From Lachnospiraceae bacterium (GTDB taxonomy: Bacteria; Bacillota; Clostridia; Lachnospirales; Lachnospiraceae): 64,000 nucleotides of DNA. Positions 16,044 through 25,529 of this stretch are shown in pieces. The notes below the pieces were generated by a model. The model ran no database searches, was not told the DNA's origin, and saw nothing but the letters and a program-made list of their open reading frames with translations. The position numbers and the translations under genes were made by a program. The stretch is from positions 1 through 64,000 of the forward strand of contig JAETON010000004.1 of the NCBI GenBank assembly GCA_021771695.1, given 5' to 3'. How positions within the stretch are numbered: the first letter of the stretch is position 1; each line of letters begins with the position of its first letter.

Positions 16044-17711
16044 ATGGCCAAAAAGAAAGTAACAAAAACTACAACTAAGAAAAAAGTCCCAGTGGAAAAA
16101 ACAATAAAAAAAGCTCCTGCAAAAACATCTGCAGAGAAAGTTGAAATTGAGGCTGTTCAAGAATCAAAAGATGACAAAGAAATAAAAACAAAAGAAACGA
16201 TATCAGAAGAAATAATCACAGAGGTTATAGAAGAATCGCAGCCCGAAGTATACACAACCCCAAGAAGAAGTGTTGCATTTATAGGTTCAGAATGTTACCC
16301 ATTTGTAAAAACCGGCGGTTTGGGAGATGTTATGTATGCTCTTCCAAAGGCATTGGTAAAACAAAATTGCGATGTAAAAGTAATTCTTCCTCGTTACAAA
16401 TGCATTCCTTGGGAATATCAAGAAAAAATGATATACCGTGGATCCTTTGAAATGGATTTATGTGCAGACGGCAGATCCTTCTATGTTGGAATTATGGAAT
16501 ATGTTTGGGATGGTGTTGTATATGACTTTATCGACAATGAAGAGTTTTTCAGCGACGGAAATCCATACACAAATCTTATTGATGACATTCCAAAATACTG
16601 CTATTTTTCAAAAGCTGCACTTGCTGCATTAAACTACATGGATTGGATTCCTGACATTATCCATTGCCATGACTGGCAGGCAGCCTTAACACCAGTGTAT
16701 TTAAGAACATTGTTTGAGAACACAAAACTGGCTTCTGCAAAAACGATTTTAACCATTCATAACTTACGGTTCCAGGGAATTTACAATATCCCTACTATCC
16801 AATATTGGTCCGGACTTCCAGATTATGTATTTAACAAAGATGCATTAAAGGAAGGTTATGAAGATGCAAATATGTTAAAAGGCGGATTAACTTATTCTAA
16901 TATCATTACAACCGTCAGCAATACTTATGCAGGAGAGATTCAAACTCCATACTATGGTGAAAAATTAGATGCTCATTTAAGATACCATTCCAATAAATTA
17001 AGAGGTATCGTAAATGGTATTGACTATGATATTTGGAATACCTATACAGATTCCAGATTATATACCAATTATAATCTCAGCAATGTATTGGATAAGAAAA
17101 GAGAAAACAAACTTAATTTACAAGATGAGTTGGGACTGGCTCAAGATGAGCATAAATTTGTCATTGGATTAATTTCTAGATTGACAAACCAAAAAGGACT
17201 GGATTTGGTGAACTCTATCATTCCTGAAATCATGGATGAGCACACACAAATTGTCATATTAGGAACCGGAGACTCTGTTTACGAAGATTCTTTCAGATAT
17301 TATGAGAATGCTTACAAAGGAAATGTTTGTTCTAATATCATGTATGACGAAACAAGAGCTCACAAGATTTATGCAGGTGCAGATGCCTTGTTAGTACCTT
17401 CGCAGTTTGAACCTTGCGGATTGACACAATTAATTGCCATGCATTATGGTACCATACCGATTGTCCGTGAAACCGGCGGATTAAAAGATACAGTAGAACC
17501 ATATAATATGTATTTTAATACAGGAAATGGTTTCACATTTGATAATTATGATGCCGGCTTATTATTAGATGCAATCAACAGAGCAAAAACATTATATTTC
17601 ACAGACCGCTGGCGTTGGGACGAAATGGTTCAACGGGATATGGATAAAAATTTATCTTGGGATAATTCTGCAAAACAATATAAAGATTTATACTTAGAAT
17701 TAACATGGTAA
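16044..17711 (+). CDS. glgA: Glycogen synthase with a charged N-terminal extension
   Basis: This ADP-glucose-dependent GT5 glycogen synthase (555 aa) elongates alpha-1,4-glucan. The substrate-binding KTGGLGDV lies at 89-96 and EPCGLTQLIAMHYG near residue 450; both GT-B domains are complete. Ordinary GlgA proteins begin close to the KTGGL motif. Here about 74 residues of Lys/Thr/Glu/Ala-rich, probably disordered sequence precede it, starting with a run of lysines and ending acidic. The start is fixed by GGAGG 6-7 nt before the ATG at 16044, so the extension is translated. No other glycogen genes are adjacent, and a terminator follows, so it is monocistronic. Confidence 0.95.
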   Translation: MAKKKVTKTTTKKKVPVEKTIKKAPAKTSAEKVEIEAVQESKDDKEIKTKETISEEIITEVIEESQPEVYTTPRRSVAFIGSECYPFVKTGGLGDVMYALPKALVKQNCDVKVILPRYKCIPWEYQEKMIYRGSFEMDLCADGRSFYVGIMEYVWDGVVYDFIDNEEFFSDGNPYTNLIDDIPKYCYFSKAALAALNYMDWIPDIIHCHDWQAALTPVYLRTLFENTKLASAKTILTIHNLRFQGIYNIPTIQYWSGLPDYVFNKDALKEGYEDANMLKGGLTYSNIITTVSNTYAGEIQTPYYGEKLDAHLRYHSNKLRGIVNGIDYDIWNTYTDSRLYTNYNLSNVLDKKRENKLNLQDELGLAQDEHKFVIGLISRLTNQKGLDLVNSIIPEIMDEHTQIVILGTGDSVYEDSFRYYENAYKGNVCSNIMYDETRAHKIYAGADALLVPSQFEPCGLTQLIAMHYGTIPIVRETGGLKDTVEPYNMYFNTGNGFTFDNYDAGLLLDAINRAKTLYFTDRWRWDEMVQRDMDKNLSWDNSAKQYKDLYLELTW

Positions 17712-17731
17712 GGTTACTGATTTTATAAAAA

Positions 17732-17765
17732 ATAAAACTGGAGAAAAAACTCCAGTTTTATTTTT
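17732..17765. terminator. Bidirectional terminator between glgA and the zinc peptidase gene
   Basis: A perfect stem (AAAACTGGAG at 17734-17743 with CTCCAGTTTT at 17750-17759, extending two pairs further) has a loop of six A on the plus strand. T-rich sequence lies on both sides, so it serves the convergent genes in both directions. Confidence 0.85.
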
Positions 17766-17782
17766 CTATGAATCGTTATTTA

Positions 17783-18487
17783 CTAATCCCTGTCACTTCC
17801 TCCAAATAATAAAATCAAACGAAGTAAACTTAGAAGTGCTGCCGCTGCCCCTGCCACATAAGTCAAAGCTGCAGCAGAAAGAACTTTTCTTGTCTGCTCC
17901 ACTTCTTCTCCATACATAATTCCAGTATTCCCTAAAATCTTTAAAGCTCTGCTGGATGCATTAAACTCTACCGGCAGTGTAATCAACTGAAAGATTACTG
18001 CAAAAGAAAATAAAATAATTCCAACATTAATCAATGTCTGATTCATACTAAGGAAAATACCTGCTATAATGAATACCCATGATAAATTTGAACCAAGATT
18101 TACAATCGGAACTAAAGCTCCCCGAATCGTTAATGGTGCATACCCCTGCTGGTGCTGTACCGCATGCCCGCATTCATGAGCCGCCACTCCAATTGCTGCA
18201 ATGGAATCTGAGCCATATGTTGAATCAGAAAGACGCAGCACTTTATTTTTCGGATCATAATGATCTGTCAAATTTCCTCCAACTCTCTCTACGGAAACAT
18301 CATAAATTCCAGCCTGCCTTAAAATTCGTTCTGCCGCCTGTGAACCTGTCAATCCACAATGGCAGCGTACTCTGGAATACCTGCGGAATGTAGAATTCAT
18401 TTTAGAAGATGCAATCATCGTAATAATTGCACCGATAATAATTAAAATATAAGTCCTGTCAAAATAAAATCCATATGGGTAATACAT
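17783..18487 (-). CDS. Membrane zinc metallopeptidase (YugP-like)
   Basis: The 234-aa protein matches the neutral zinc metallopeptidase family (Zn_peptidase_2, B. subtilis YugP). It has an N-terminal membrane segment (about 10-28), the zinc motif HECGH at 104-108, and several hydrophobic segments in the second half. Its substrate is unknown in the family. The second ATG is preferred because GGAAGGG lies 7 nt before it. It has a good promoter and shares a terminator with glgA. Confidence 0.88.
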   Translation of the reverse strand: MYYPYGFYFDRTYILIIIGAIITMIASSKMNSTFRRYSRVRCHCGLTGSQAAERILRQAGIYDVSVERVGGNLTDHYDPKNKVLRLSDSTYGSDSIAAIGVAAHECGHAVQHQQGYAPLTIRGALVPIVNLGSNLSWVFIIAGIFLSMNQTLINVGIILFSFAVIFQLITLPVEFNASSRALKILGNTGIMYGEEVEQTRKVLSAAALTYVAGAAAALLSLLRLILLFGGSDRD

Positions 18488-18522
18488 AAACATTCCCTTC
18501 CTTCTTCATATCTCTGCTAAAA

Positions 18523-18551
18523 ATTATACCGTTAGTATATAACGAAATCAA
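18523..18551 (-). promoter_or_regulatory. Promoter of the zinc peptidase gene
   Basis: Minus-strand TTGATT (18546-18551) and TATAAT (18523-18528) are 17 bp apart. The spacing and -10 match the consensus. Confidence 0.65.
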
Positions 18552-18589
18552 GAGAGTTTATACTTTCTTTATAGTTCTTTCATATATTG

Positions 18590-19423
18590 TCATAATTTCA
18601 ATGCTTTTACAGGACATTCATCTATACATTTCATGCATAAAACACATTCTGTTCCATTTTCTCTTTTTCTTGAATTATTTGTAACATCTACATCCATCAT
18701 ACATACCTTTTTACACTTTCCACAGGAAATACATTTCTTTTCATCTACAGTAATTCGCATATAAGCAAAATAGCTGGCTGGTTTTAAAAATACTGTAATT
18801 GGGCAAATATATTTACAAAATGCCCGATTATCTTTTAACATAACTGCAAGTGAAATTCCAACAGCATAGTACAATGTATTCCCAATAATGAAACTCCAAA
18901 ACATAATTTTATTTAAATTAGGAACATGTAATAAAAATAATGCCCCGACAAATAACAACGAAACACTAAATGTAATATATCGAATATATCCTAATTTCTT
19001 TCGTGAACCCTGAGGCTGCTTATATGGCAGTAAATCGAGAATCATTGCTGTCCAGCAGGCATAGCCGCACCATCCTCTTCCAAACAAAAACGGTCCAAAT
19101 AATTTTGCAACTGCATAATGAATCGTTGCAGCTTCAAATACTCCTAAAAACAAATAATACCAAAAACCTTCTATCTGCATATTTTCATTGCAAATGATTC
19201 CCAAGTACACCAGCATATACAAACCAACACCGAACTGAACAACCAATCTTGCATGTTGATATTTTTTTGTATACAAAAATAATCCCAAAGCAAGAAATCC
19301 GCCGATATATGTAAAATTAAACAAATAAAAAATGTTATCTAATATCAGCCATAATGAAACAGCTGTTGTCTCAAAAATGAAGAATATAATCATTGACGAA
19401 GAATATTTTTTTAATTTTTCCAT
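18590..19423 (-). CDS. NapH-like membrane protein with two 4Fe-4S clusters
   Basis: This polytopic membrane protein (277 aa) has about six hydrophobic segments, the NapH/MauN-type motif GRGWCGYACWTAMILD in the middle, CKYICPI-like sequence (FCKYICPITVF), and a C-terminal ferredoxin domain with CISCGKCKKVC and CVLCMKCIDEC. Such proteins pass electrons across or along the membrane to a partner reductase. No partner is encoded next to it. The start has AAGGAG 6 nt upstream; the frame is open for eight more codons. Gene-specific function cannot be given. Confidence 0.82.
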   Translation of the reverse strand: MEKLKKYSSSMIIFFIFETTAVSLWLILDNIFYLFNFTYIGGFLALGLFLYTKKYQHARLVVQFGVGLYMLVYLGIICNENMQIEGFWYYLFLGVFEAATIHYAVAKLFGPFLFGRGWCGYACWTAMILDLLPYKQPQGSRKKLGYIRYITFSVSLLFVGALFLLHVPNLNKIMFWSFIIGNTLYYAVGISLAVMLKDNRAFCKYICPITVFLKPASYFAYMRITVDEKKCISCGKCKKVCMMDVDVTNNSRKRENGTECVLCMKCIDECPVKALKL

Positions 19424-19481
19424 AGTGCTCTCCTTTTCATATATCATAACATATTATTCTAAAGAAAAACTCCTATATAAT

Positions 19482-19522
19482 AAAAAACCTCTCATTATGC
19501 TGTTTTTACATAATGAAAGGTT
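19482..19522 (-). terminator. Terminator after yebC
   Basis: Arms 19486-19499 and 19509-19522 pair over 14 positions with one mismatch, and the minus strand continues with TTTTTT. It lies about 20 nt beyond the yebC stop. Confidence 0.75.
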
Positions 19523-19543
19523 CCTTGTTCTGCTTGTGCAAAA

Positions 19544-20272
19544 TTATTCATCCCAGTTGTGATATACTTCTTGGACGTCGTCGTCTTCGTCTAATAAGTC
19601 TAATGTTTTCTGAATGTTTTTAATGTCATCTTCATTGGTTAATTCCACCATAGTTCCCGGAATCATGGTGACGTTGGCATCTGCCATTGGAATTTCTTCT
19701 TTTTCCAGTGCTTCACGTACCTCGCTGAAGTCTTCTGGTGTTGTAAGAACTTCAAAGCTGTCTTCTTCCTCTACAAAGTCCTCTGCTCCTGCGTCTAATG
19801 CAATCATCATTAAATCATCTGCTTCCATTTCACAGTCTTCTTTGGATATGATAATCTGTCCTTTTTTCTCAAACATATAGGATACACAGCCCGGTGTTCC
19901 AACATTTCCATTTCCTTTGGTAAATGCACTTCTTACATTGGATGCTGTCCGGTTTTTATTATCGGTTAATGTATCAACAATAATAGCAACACCACTTGGT
20001 CCATAACCTTCATATGTAATCTGTTCATAATTAACTGCATCAGCATTTCCTGCTGCCTTTTTGATACCACGTTCAATTGTATCATTCGGCATGTTGTTCG
20101 CTTTTGCTTTTGCAATGACATCGCGAAGTCTGCTGTTATTATCCGGATCAGGTCCGCCTTCTTTTACTGCTACTGCAATTTCTCTTCCAATGACAGTAAA
20201 GATTTTTCCTTTCTTTGCATCATTTTTTTCTTTTTTGTGTTTAATGTTTGCAAATTTACTGTGTCCTGACAT
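19544..20272 (-). CDS. yebC: YebC/PmpR family DNA-binding or translation-related regulator
   Basis: The 242-aa protein starts [20 protein letters not shown], a diagnostic YebC beginning, and keeps the family length. YebC proteins were described as transcription regulators; some members have been linked to ribosome function on difficult sequences. The protein is acidic at its C-terminus. Its start overlaps the end of the upstream CBS-domain gene by 17 nt, and a terminator follows, so the two form a short operon. Confidence 0.95.
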   Translation of the reverse strand: MSGHSKFANIKHKKEKNDAKKGKIFTVIGREIAVAVKEGGPDPDNNSRLRDVIAKAKANNMPNDTIERGIKKAAGNADAVNYEQITYEGYGPSGVAIIVDTLTDNKNRTASNVRSAFTKGNGNVGTPGCVSYMFEKKGQIIISKEDCEMEADDLMMIALDAGAEDFVEEEDSFEVLTTPEDFSEVREALEKEEIPMADANVTMIPGTMVELTNEDDIKNIQKTLDLLDEDDDVQEVYHNWDE

Positions 20273-21209
20273 CTGTATCTTCCTTCCTTTTCCTTTTTTC
20301 TACTTTTACCTGTTTTATCATTTTTTCATGGATATCAATAGATTTAAATGAATATCCCTCATAAATGATTTCTATTTCTTCATTGTCCTCTGGTAAATGT
20401 CCCAGCTGATCAATTAAAAATCCATTTAAAGTTTCAATATCATCGGTATGAAACTTAATATTCAGTATTTCTTCAAGTTCTTCCAAGCGGGTGCTTCCTT
20501 TTACAACATAAATATCTGCCCATCCAAGTTTCGTAATATTTTTATCTTCTACATCGTATTCATCCAAAATATTTCCTACAATTACTTCCAGCATATCCTC
20601 CATGGATACAATTCCTTCTGTCTGGCTGTATTCATCAATAACTACTGCCATATGAATTTTCTTTGTCTGCATTTCTTGAAACAATGCAGATAAATTCATC
20701 GTCTGATGTACATAAAACGGCTCTCTGGCAATTTCAGATAATTTTGCTTCTTTTCGATTTAAATACGCATCCATCACATCCTTTAAATAAAGCACTCCAA
20801 TAATATTATCAATATCATCTTCATACAACGGATATCTGGAATACGGTTCATCAATCATAAGATTCAATACTTTTTCAATTGGCATAGCTGCATCAATGGC
20901 AGAAATTTTCTTTCTAGATGTCATTACATCTGTTACGTCCTTATCACCAAATTCAAAAATATTGGTAATCATCTTTGCTTCATCCTCTAAAATTGCCCCC
21001 TGCTCATGACCTTCATTGACAATGTTCATGATTTCTTCTTCGTATTCATTATCCTCTTCTTCATCATGTTCCTGCTCTGAAGCTTTTAATTTCTTTTTCT
21101 GCTCTTTTAGATTTTCTTTGTATCTCCAGAAAAAACAGCCTGCCGCAAAACCAAGCACAGCTGCTGCCAATAATATCACTAAAAGCATCGAGTCATTCAA
21201 TTCTCCCAT
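20256..21209 (-). CDS. CBS-domain CorC/HlyC-type membrane-anchored protein
   Basis: The 317-aa protein has one N-terminal membrane segment (about 5-25), a charged linker, two CBS motifs (region [12 protein letters not shown] through [14 protein letters not shown]) and a C-terminal CorC_HlyC transporter-associated domain. It lacks the multi-span DUF21 domain of typical hemolysin-III/CNNM-like ion transporters, so it is probably a regulatory protein of ion transport. I chose the ATG at 21209 after AAGGAG with a 9-nt spacer; 14 further in-frame codons upstream lack a ribosome site. Confidence 0.85.
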   Translation of the reverse strand: MGELNDSMLLVILLAAAVLGFAAGCFFWRYKENLKEQKKKLKASEQEHDEEEDNEYEEEIMNIVNEGHEQGAILEDEAKMITNIFEFGDKDVTDVMTSRKKISAIDAAMPIEKVLNLMIDEPYSRYPLYEDDIDNIIGVLYLKDVMDAYLNRKEAKLSEIAREPFYVHQTMNLSALFQEMQTKKIHMAVVIDEYSQTEGIVSMEDMLEVIVGNILDEYDVEDKNITKLGWADIYVVKGSTRLEELEEILNIKFHTDDIETLNGFLIDQLGHLPEDNEEIEIIYEGYSFKSIDIHEKMIKQVKVEKRKRKEDTDVRTQ

Positions 21210-21279
21210 AATTATTTTCTCCTTCTTGCGAAAAATTAAATCCAGGCACAATCATTGTGCTTCTTACAAGGCTTAGATA

Positions 21280-21308
21280 AATATACCATTTTCGCAGAAA
21301 AAGGTCAA
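21280..21308 (-). promoter_or_regulatory. Promoter of the CBS-domain gene and yebC
   Basis: Minus-strand TTGACC (21303-21308) and TATATT (21280-21285) are separated by 17 bp. Confidence 0.6.
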
Positions 21309-21322
21309 TGTCTGGCACTTTT

Positions 21323-21676
21323 CTATGTATCAAGACTTAGGCTGATTCTTAATGCCCGGTCTACTTGATTTAAAAAAGAACAATTTAAATGACAAACCTT
21401 TTCTCTAAGCCTGCTTTTATCAATAGTCCGAATCTGTTCCAATAAAATTACAGAATCTTTTTCTAATTGACATCTTCTGCAGTCCAGCGGGACGTGTGTC
21501 GGTAATTTTGCTTTATTCATCTTGCTTGTAATCGCAGCACAAATCACCGTTGGACTATACCGGTTTCCTGCATCATTTTGTAAAATAATAACAGGTCGGA
21601 TACCCCCTTGTTCAGAACCAACAACAGGTCTTAAATCTGCATAAAATATATCTCCTCGCTTAATTACCAAAGCCAT
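21323..21676 (-). CDS. MazF/PemK (EndoA-like) endoribonuclease toxin without adjacent antitoxin
   Basis: The 117-aa protein matches the MazF/NdoA family of mRNA interferases: [29 protein letters not shown], and [10 protein letters not shown] are clear. In B. subtilis the order is alr-ndoAI-ndoA with an antitoxin gene. Here only 68 nt separate alr from the toxin and no antitoxin-sized frame with a ribosome site lies there. The toxin may be controlled by an antitoxin elsewhere or may serve as a regulated RNase. The ATG at 21676 is preferred over a GTG one codon upstream. Confidence 0.92.
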   Translation of the reverse strand: MALVIKRGDIFYADLRPVVGSEQGGIRPVIILQNDAGNRYSPTVICAAITSKMNKAKLPTHVPLDCRRCQLEKDSVILLEQIRTIDKSRLREKVCHLNCSFLNQVDRALRISLSLDT

Positions 21677-21744
21677 CACTCTCCATTTCCTTCTTTATCA
21701 GTTTATGAAGAGTATTCACATTTCTTTCAAAAGTATTCAAAGAA

Positions 21745-22896
21745 TTACTTCATTTCTTTCAATTCTCCATTCCGGATATATACCCTTGGCACTCGTTTGC
21801 TGATACCACAAACAATTTCATAATTGATCGTTCCTGCAATATCTGCAACTTCTTCTACGGAAATTTGATTGTCTCCATCCGTTCCAATTAATGTTACATC
21901 ATCCAGAACAGATACCCCTTCTATATCTGTCACATCCACCATAAATTGATCCATACAGATTCTTCCGATAATCGGAGCATATTGTCCTCGAATCAATACT
22001 CTTCCTTTGGAAGACAATACTCTTGGATATCCGTCGGCATACCCTACCGGAATTGTAGCGATTTTCGTTTTGCGTGTTGTGATAAATGTATGATTATAGC
22101 TGACACCCTCTCCCGCTTCCACCTCTTTTATATGGACAATATGGGTTTTCAATTCCATTGCCGGTTTTAAATCCAATATATCTTTTGCTACTTCATTTGA
22201 TGGATACAATCCATAGGTAATAATTCCGGAACGAACCATATCCATTCTCCAGTCATCCATATCTATAATTGATGCACTATTGGATACATGTTTCACCGGA
22301 ATATCAATTCCTTCTTCAAAAAGCCAGCGGATAAATTTATCATATTCCGCTTTCTGTCTGCCGGCAGATGTTTTATCAGCTTCATCTGCACATGCAAAAT
22401 GTGTAAAAATTCCCTCTATTTTAATATTCGGAAGTTTAGAAATCTTTTTCACAATTTCTAAAGATTCCTTGGTTGGTTTAAACCCAATTCGATTCATGCC
22501 AGTGTCTAATTTTATATGAACTTTTGCATCTTTTCCAAGTGCAGAAGCAATTTTCGATAAAGATTCTGCCATTTCAAAACAAAAAACAGTTGGTTCTATT
22601 TCATATTGTATCAATGAACTATACTGATATTCTGAAGTATAACCTAAAATTACAATCGGCTGTTTGATGCCATGGTTTCTTAACGTAATTCCCTCTTCCA
22701 AAATAGCGACTGCAAATGCATCCACTCCGATTTGATTTAATTCTTTGGCAATCGGCACTGCTCCATGTCCATAACCATCTGCTTTAATAACCGGCATTAC
22801 TTTCACTTCTGGGCCAATGACTCTTTTTACTTCATTAATATTATGACAGACAGCATCCAGATCAATCACTGCATGTACCCTATAATACTGATTCAT
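21745..22896 (-). CDS. alr: Alanine racemase
   Basis: This PLP enzyme (383 aa) makes D-alanine for peptidoglycan. The PLP lysine motif VIKADGYGHGAV lies near residue 38. The C-terminal domain has the catalytic-tyrosine region GEGVSYNHTF and GRICMDQFMVDVTD. GGAGG precedes the ATG, and the start overlaps the upstream nnr gene by 17 nt, implying coupling in an acpS-nnr-alr-mazF operon. Confidence 0.96.
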   Translation of the reverse strand: MNQYYRVHAVIDLDAVCHNINEVKRVIGPEVKVMPVIKADGYGHGAVPIAKELNQIGVDAFAVAILEEGITLRNHGIKQPIVILGYTSEYQYSSLIQYEIEPTVFCFEMAESLSKIASALGKDAKVHIKLDTGMNRIGFKPTKESLEIVKKISKLPNIKIEGIFTHFACADEADKTSAGRQKAEYDKFIRWLFEEGIDIPVKHVSNSASIIDMDDWRMDMVRSGIITYGLYPSNEVAKDILDLKPAMELKTHIVHIKEVEAGEGVSYNHTFITTRKTKIATIPVGYADGYPRVLSSKGRVLIRGQYAPIIGRICMDQFMVDVTDIEGVSVLDDVTLIGTDGDNQISVEEVADIAGTINYEIVCGISKRVPRVYIRNGELKEMK

Positions 22897-24355
22897 GTTT
22901 TCCTCCCGTTACATCTTGTATATGTTGTAAAATGTCTGATGCAATCATGCTGTAAGAACCTTTTTCATCTCTTGCCGCATCTCCCGCAAGTCCATGAAGA
23001 TAAACCCCTCGAATGGCTGCTTCATATACCGGCACCCCGCTGCCCAGAAGACCTGCAATCATCCCTGCCAGAACATCGCCGCTGCCTCCGGCTGCCATTC
23101 CGTGGTTTCCACTTTGATTCATATACAGCATTTCTCCTTCTTTTGCTACAACAGTTGCCGCATCTTTTAAAACAACCGTCCCATGAAATTTATTTGCAAT
23201 TTCTTTTGCTGCCCTGCAGACATCTTCTTTTATATTTTTTATATCTTGATTTAAAAGTCTGGCACCTTCCAGTAAATGCGGTGTCAAAATCAAGCCATAT
23301 GGATAATCAATTTCCATATGACAATGGCTGATCGTATTTAATCCATCCGCGTCAATCACCAACGGTTTCCTTCCATATTCCAAAATCGTCTCCAGCATTG
23401 TTTTCGTCTCCATAGAAACACCCATTCCCGGGCCGAATAAAATACAGTCGCACCAATTTAATGACTCCATTAACTGACTTCTTTCTCCAAATAAACATTC
23501 CGGCAGTCTTGTCTGCAAAATATTGCGATTAGAAGCATCTGATAAAATTTTTACCAATCCTGCTCCCATCCGCATAGCGGCTTCTCCTGCAAAGCAGGCG
23601 GCTCCAGACATGGTTTCATTTCCAGCAGCCACTAAAATCTTTCCATAACTTCCTTTATTAGAATCAGCTTTTCGTTCCGGCATCAGGTTCTGTTCATTTT
23701 CAAACGTAAATGCAGATGCATATTCCTGAATAATTCGTTTATGAAATCCAATGGAAACTAATCTAGTATGACCGCAATAATTTCGTCCCGGATACAAAAG
23801 ATGCCCTCTTTTATATCCTCCAAAAGTGACCGTTTGGGCCGCCTTCACCGCACATCCTAATACTTTTCCGCTGTCTCCGCTGATTCCGGAAGGAATGTCA
23901 ATGGCAACGACTGGTTTACCAGATGCATTGATTCTATCAATCACATCCTTATAAATCCCTCCTACATCTCTAGAAAGTCCTACTCCAAAAATACCTTCCA
24001 CAATCAAATCATATGAAGCAAAATCCATTGTTTCACAAGGTCTATATCCCAGATTATTTAAAATGGAACATTGAAGCTTTAAATCATTTGATGCTTTCTC
24101 CAAATTTCCCGTAATCTGATAATCTACCAAATAATCTTGTTCCAAAAGAATTCTGGCAGCCGCCAGTGCATCTCCTCCATTATTTCCAATCCCTGCAATC
24201 ACAAGAATTTTACTGTTATGGTCGGCATATTCCATCACACAGTCTGCCACAGCTTTTGAGGCGCGCTCCATCAGCACCAAACCGGGAATCCCAATTTCAT
24301 GAATGGTTTTTTTATCAATATCCTGCATTTCCTGATTTTTTAATACATATTTCAT
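22880..24355 (-). CDS. nnr: Bifunctional NAD(P)H-hydrate epimerase/dehydratase
   Basis: The fused repair enzyme (491 aa) restores damaged NAD(P)H hydrates. The N-terminal epimerase (NnrE/YjeF) half has GNNGGDALAAARIL. The C-terminal ADP-dependent dehydratase (NnrD) half has KGSYGKILVAAG, LVIDADGLN and AGGSGDVLAGMIAGLLG. The second ATG is chosen because AGGAG lies about 7 nt before it; it overlaps the acpS stop as ATGA. Fusion and the acpS-nnr-alr neighbourhood are typical of Firmicutes. Confidence 0.94.
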   Translation of the reverse strand: MKYVLKNQEMQDIDKKTIHEIGIPGLVLMERASKAVADCVMEYADHNSKILVIAGIGNNGGDALAAARILLEQDYLVDYQITGNLEKASNDLKLQCSILNNLGYRPCETMDFASYDLIVEGIFGVGLSRDVGGIYKDVIDRINASGKPVVAIDIPSGISGDSGKVLGCAVKAAQTVTFGGYKRGHLLYPGRNYCGHTRLVSIGFHKRIIQEYASAFTFENEQNLMPERKADSNKGSYGKILVAAGNETMSGAACFAGEAAMRMGAGLVKILSDASNRNILQTRLPECLFGERSQLMESLNWCDCILFGPGMGVSMETKTMLETILEYGRKPLVIDADGLNTISHCHMEIDYPYGLILTPHLLEGARLLNQDIKNIKEDVCRAAKEIANKFHGTVVLKDAATVVAKEGEMLYMNQSGNHGMAAGGSGDVLAGMIAGLLGSGVPVYEAAIRGVYLHGLAGDAARDEKGSYSMIASDILQHIQDVTGGKHESVL

Positions 24356-24714
24356 AAACATTCTCCTATTGCAAATGCCTGCACAAAACCGGCTGAATTT
24401 GTAATTGACACATGAATCCGGTCAATCTGCTGTTTTTTTGCCAATTCTTCTGCCTTGCCGGAAAGTTTCACATATGGCGCTCCACTTTCGTCCCGCAGCA
24501 CTTCTATTTCAAATGGTTCCACACCGAAAAAGCCGGTCCCAAACACTTTGGAAACGGCTTCTTTTACAGCAAAATTGCCAGCTAAAGTCGCAGCATGATT
24601 CTTTGCATAAGTTAATTCATCTTTTGTAAATATTCGATCCATTCGCCGATGTCTTGTCAGCATTTTCTGAATCCTGTTGATTTCCAGAAAATCTGTTCCT
24701 ATTCCGGTAATCAT
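24352..24714 (-). CDS. acpS: Holo-[acyl-carrier-protein] synthase
   Basis: This 120-aa enzyme transfers phosphopantetheine from CoA to acyl carrier protein. GIGTDFLEINRI at the N-terminus holds the metal-binding Asp, and FAVKEAVSKVFGTG the second acidic ligand. Length is normal. It starts 2 nt after the rex stop and overlaps nnr by 4 nt, so the whole unit is probably read from the rex promoter. Confidence 0.96.
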   Translation of the reverse strand: MITGIGTDFLEINRIQKMLTRHRRMDRIFTKDELTYAKNHAATLAGNFAVKEAVSKVFGTGFFGVEPFEIEVLRDESGAPYVKLSGKAEELAKKQQIDRIHVSITNSAGFVQAFAIGECL

Positions 24715-24716
24715 CC

Positions 24717-25367
24717 TTATTCCTCATTTTCTTCCCGGCTATGTATATTGTAAGTCAATGTCATCAAACTTTCTGCAAGATGAACATTCTCTACAGTAAC
24801 ATTTTCCGGCAGATGCAGATCAATTGGAGCAAAGTTCCAAAATCCGCGGATTCCCCATCCTACCATCTTCTTAGCAATCGCAGGAGCCTGATCTTTTGGC
24901 AAGGTCAATGCTGCAATCTTAATGTCATTATTCTTAATAAAGCTCTCCATCTCATCAATATCCAGCACTTTAACTCCTCTTACTGAAATACCGATTAGTT
25001 TTGGATTTACATCGAATAATGCCATGACTTTATATCCATAGTCTTCATTAAAAGATTGATAGTTCGCCAATGCCTGCCCGAGATTCCCGGCACCTACGAT
25101 AATCATATCATTTCTTTGATCCAGACCTAAAATCTTTCCAATCTCTGTATATAGATTATCTACATTATATCCATATCCCTGTTGTCCGAATCCCCCAAAG
25201 TTATTTAAATCCTGACGTATCTGTGATGCAGTCACCATCATCCGTTCACTCAGTTCCTTAGAAGAAATTCTGGTAATATTTTTGGCCCTTAATCCGCCAA
25301 GATAACGAAAATATCTTGGAAGCCGTTTAATTACTGCTGATGAAATATTCTTATTAGCATTCCCCAT
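24717..25367 (-). CDS. rex: Redox-sensing transcriptional repressor Rex
   Basis: Rex (216 aa) senses the NADH/NAD+ ratio and represses fermentation and electron-transfer genes when NAD+ is high. An N-terminal winged helix (ISSKELSERMMVTASQIRQD) is followed by a Rossmann fold with GAGNLGQALANY. The ATG at 25367 has GGAGG 7 nt upstream; the longer frame from 25400 lacks a ribosome site. It heads the rex-acpS-nnr-alr-mazF unit behind a consensus promoter. Confidence 0.95.
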   Translation of the reverse strand: MGNANKNISSAVIKRLPRYFRYLGGLRAKNITRISSKELSERMMVTASQIRQDLNNFGGFGQQGYGYNVDNLYTEIGKILGLDQRNDMIIVGAGNLGQALANYQSFNEDYGYKVMALFDVNPKLIGISVRGVKVLDIDEMESFIKNNDIKIAALTLPKDQAPAIAKKMVGWGIRGFWNFAPIDLHLPENVTVENVHLAESLMTLTYNIHSREENEE

Positions 25368-25399
25368 GTTATTTCCTCCAAACATTTTTTCTATGTACA

Positions 25400-25428
25400 A
25401 TTATATAAGATTGTCTAATATCTGTCAA
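25400..25428 (-). promoter_or_regulatory. rex promoter
   Basis: A perfect minus-strand TTGACA (25423-25428) and TATAAT (25400-25405) are separated by 17 bp. The sequence starting at the -35 box has partial symmetry of the TTG...CAA kind. Confidence 0.8.
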
Positions 25429-25529
25429 TCTTTCCGACACCTTTCCACAATGAAATTATTCCATTTTTTCTAGAAATATGATATTCTATTTTTTAGTGTC
25501 TTTATCTAGTTTATAGAAAGGAGCAAACT

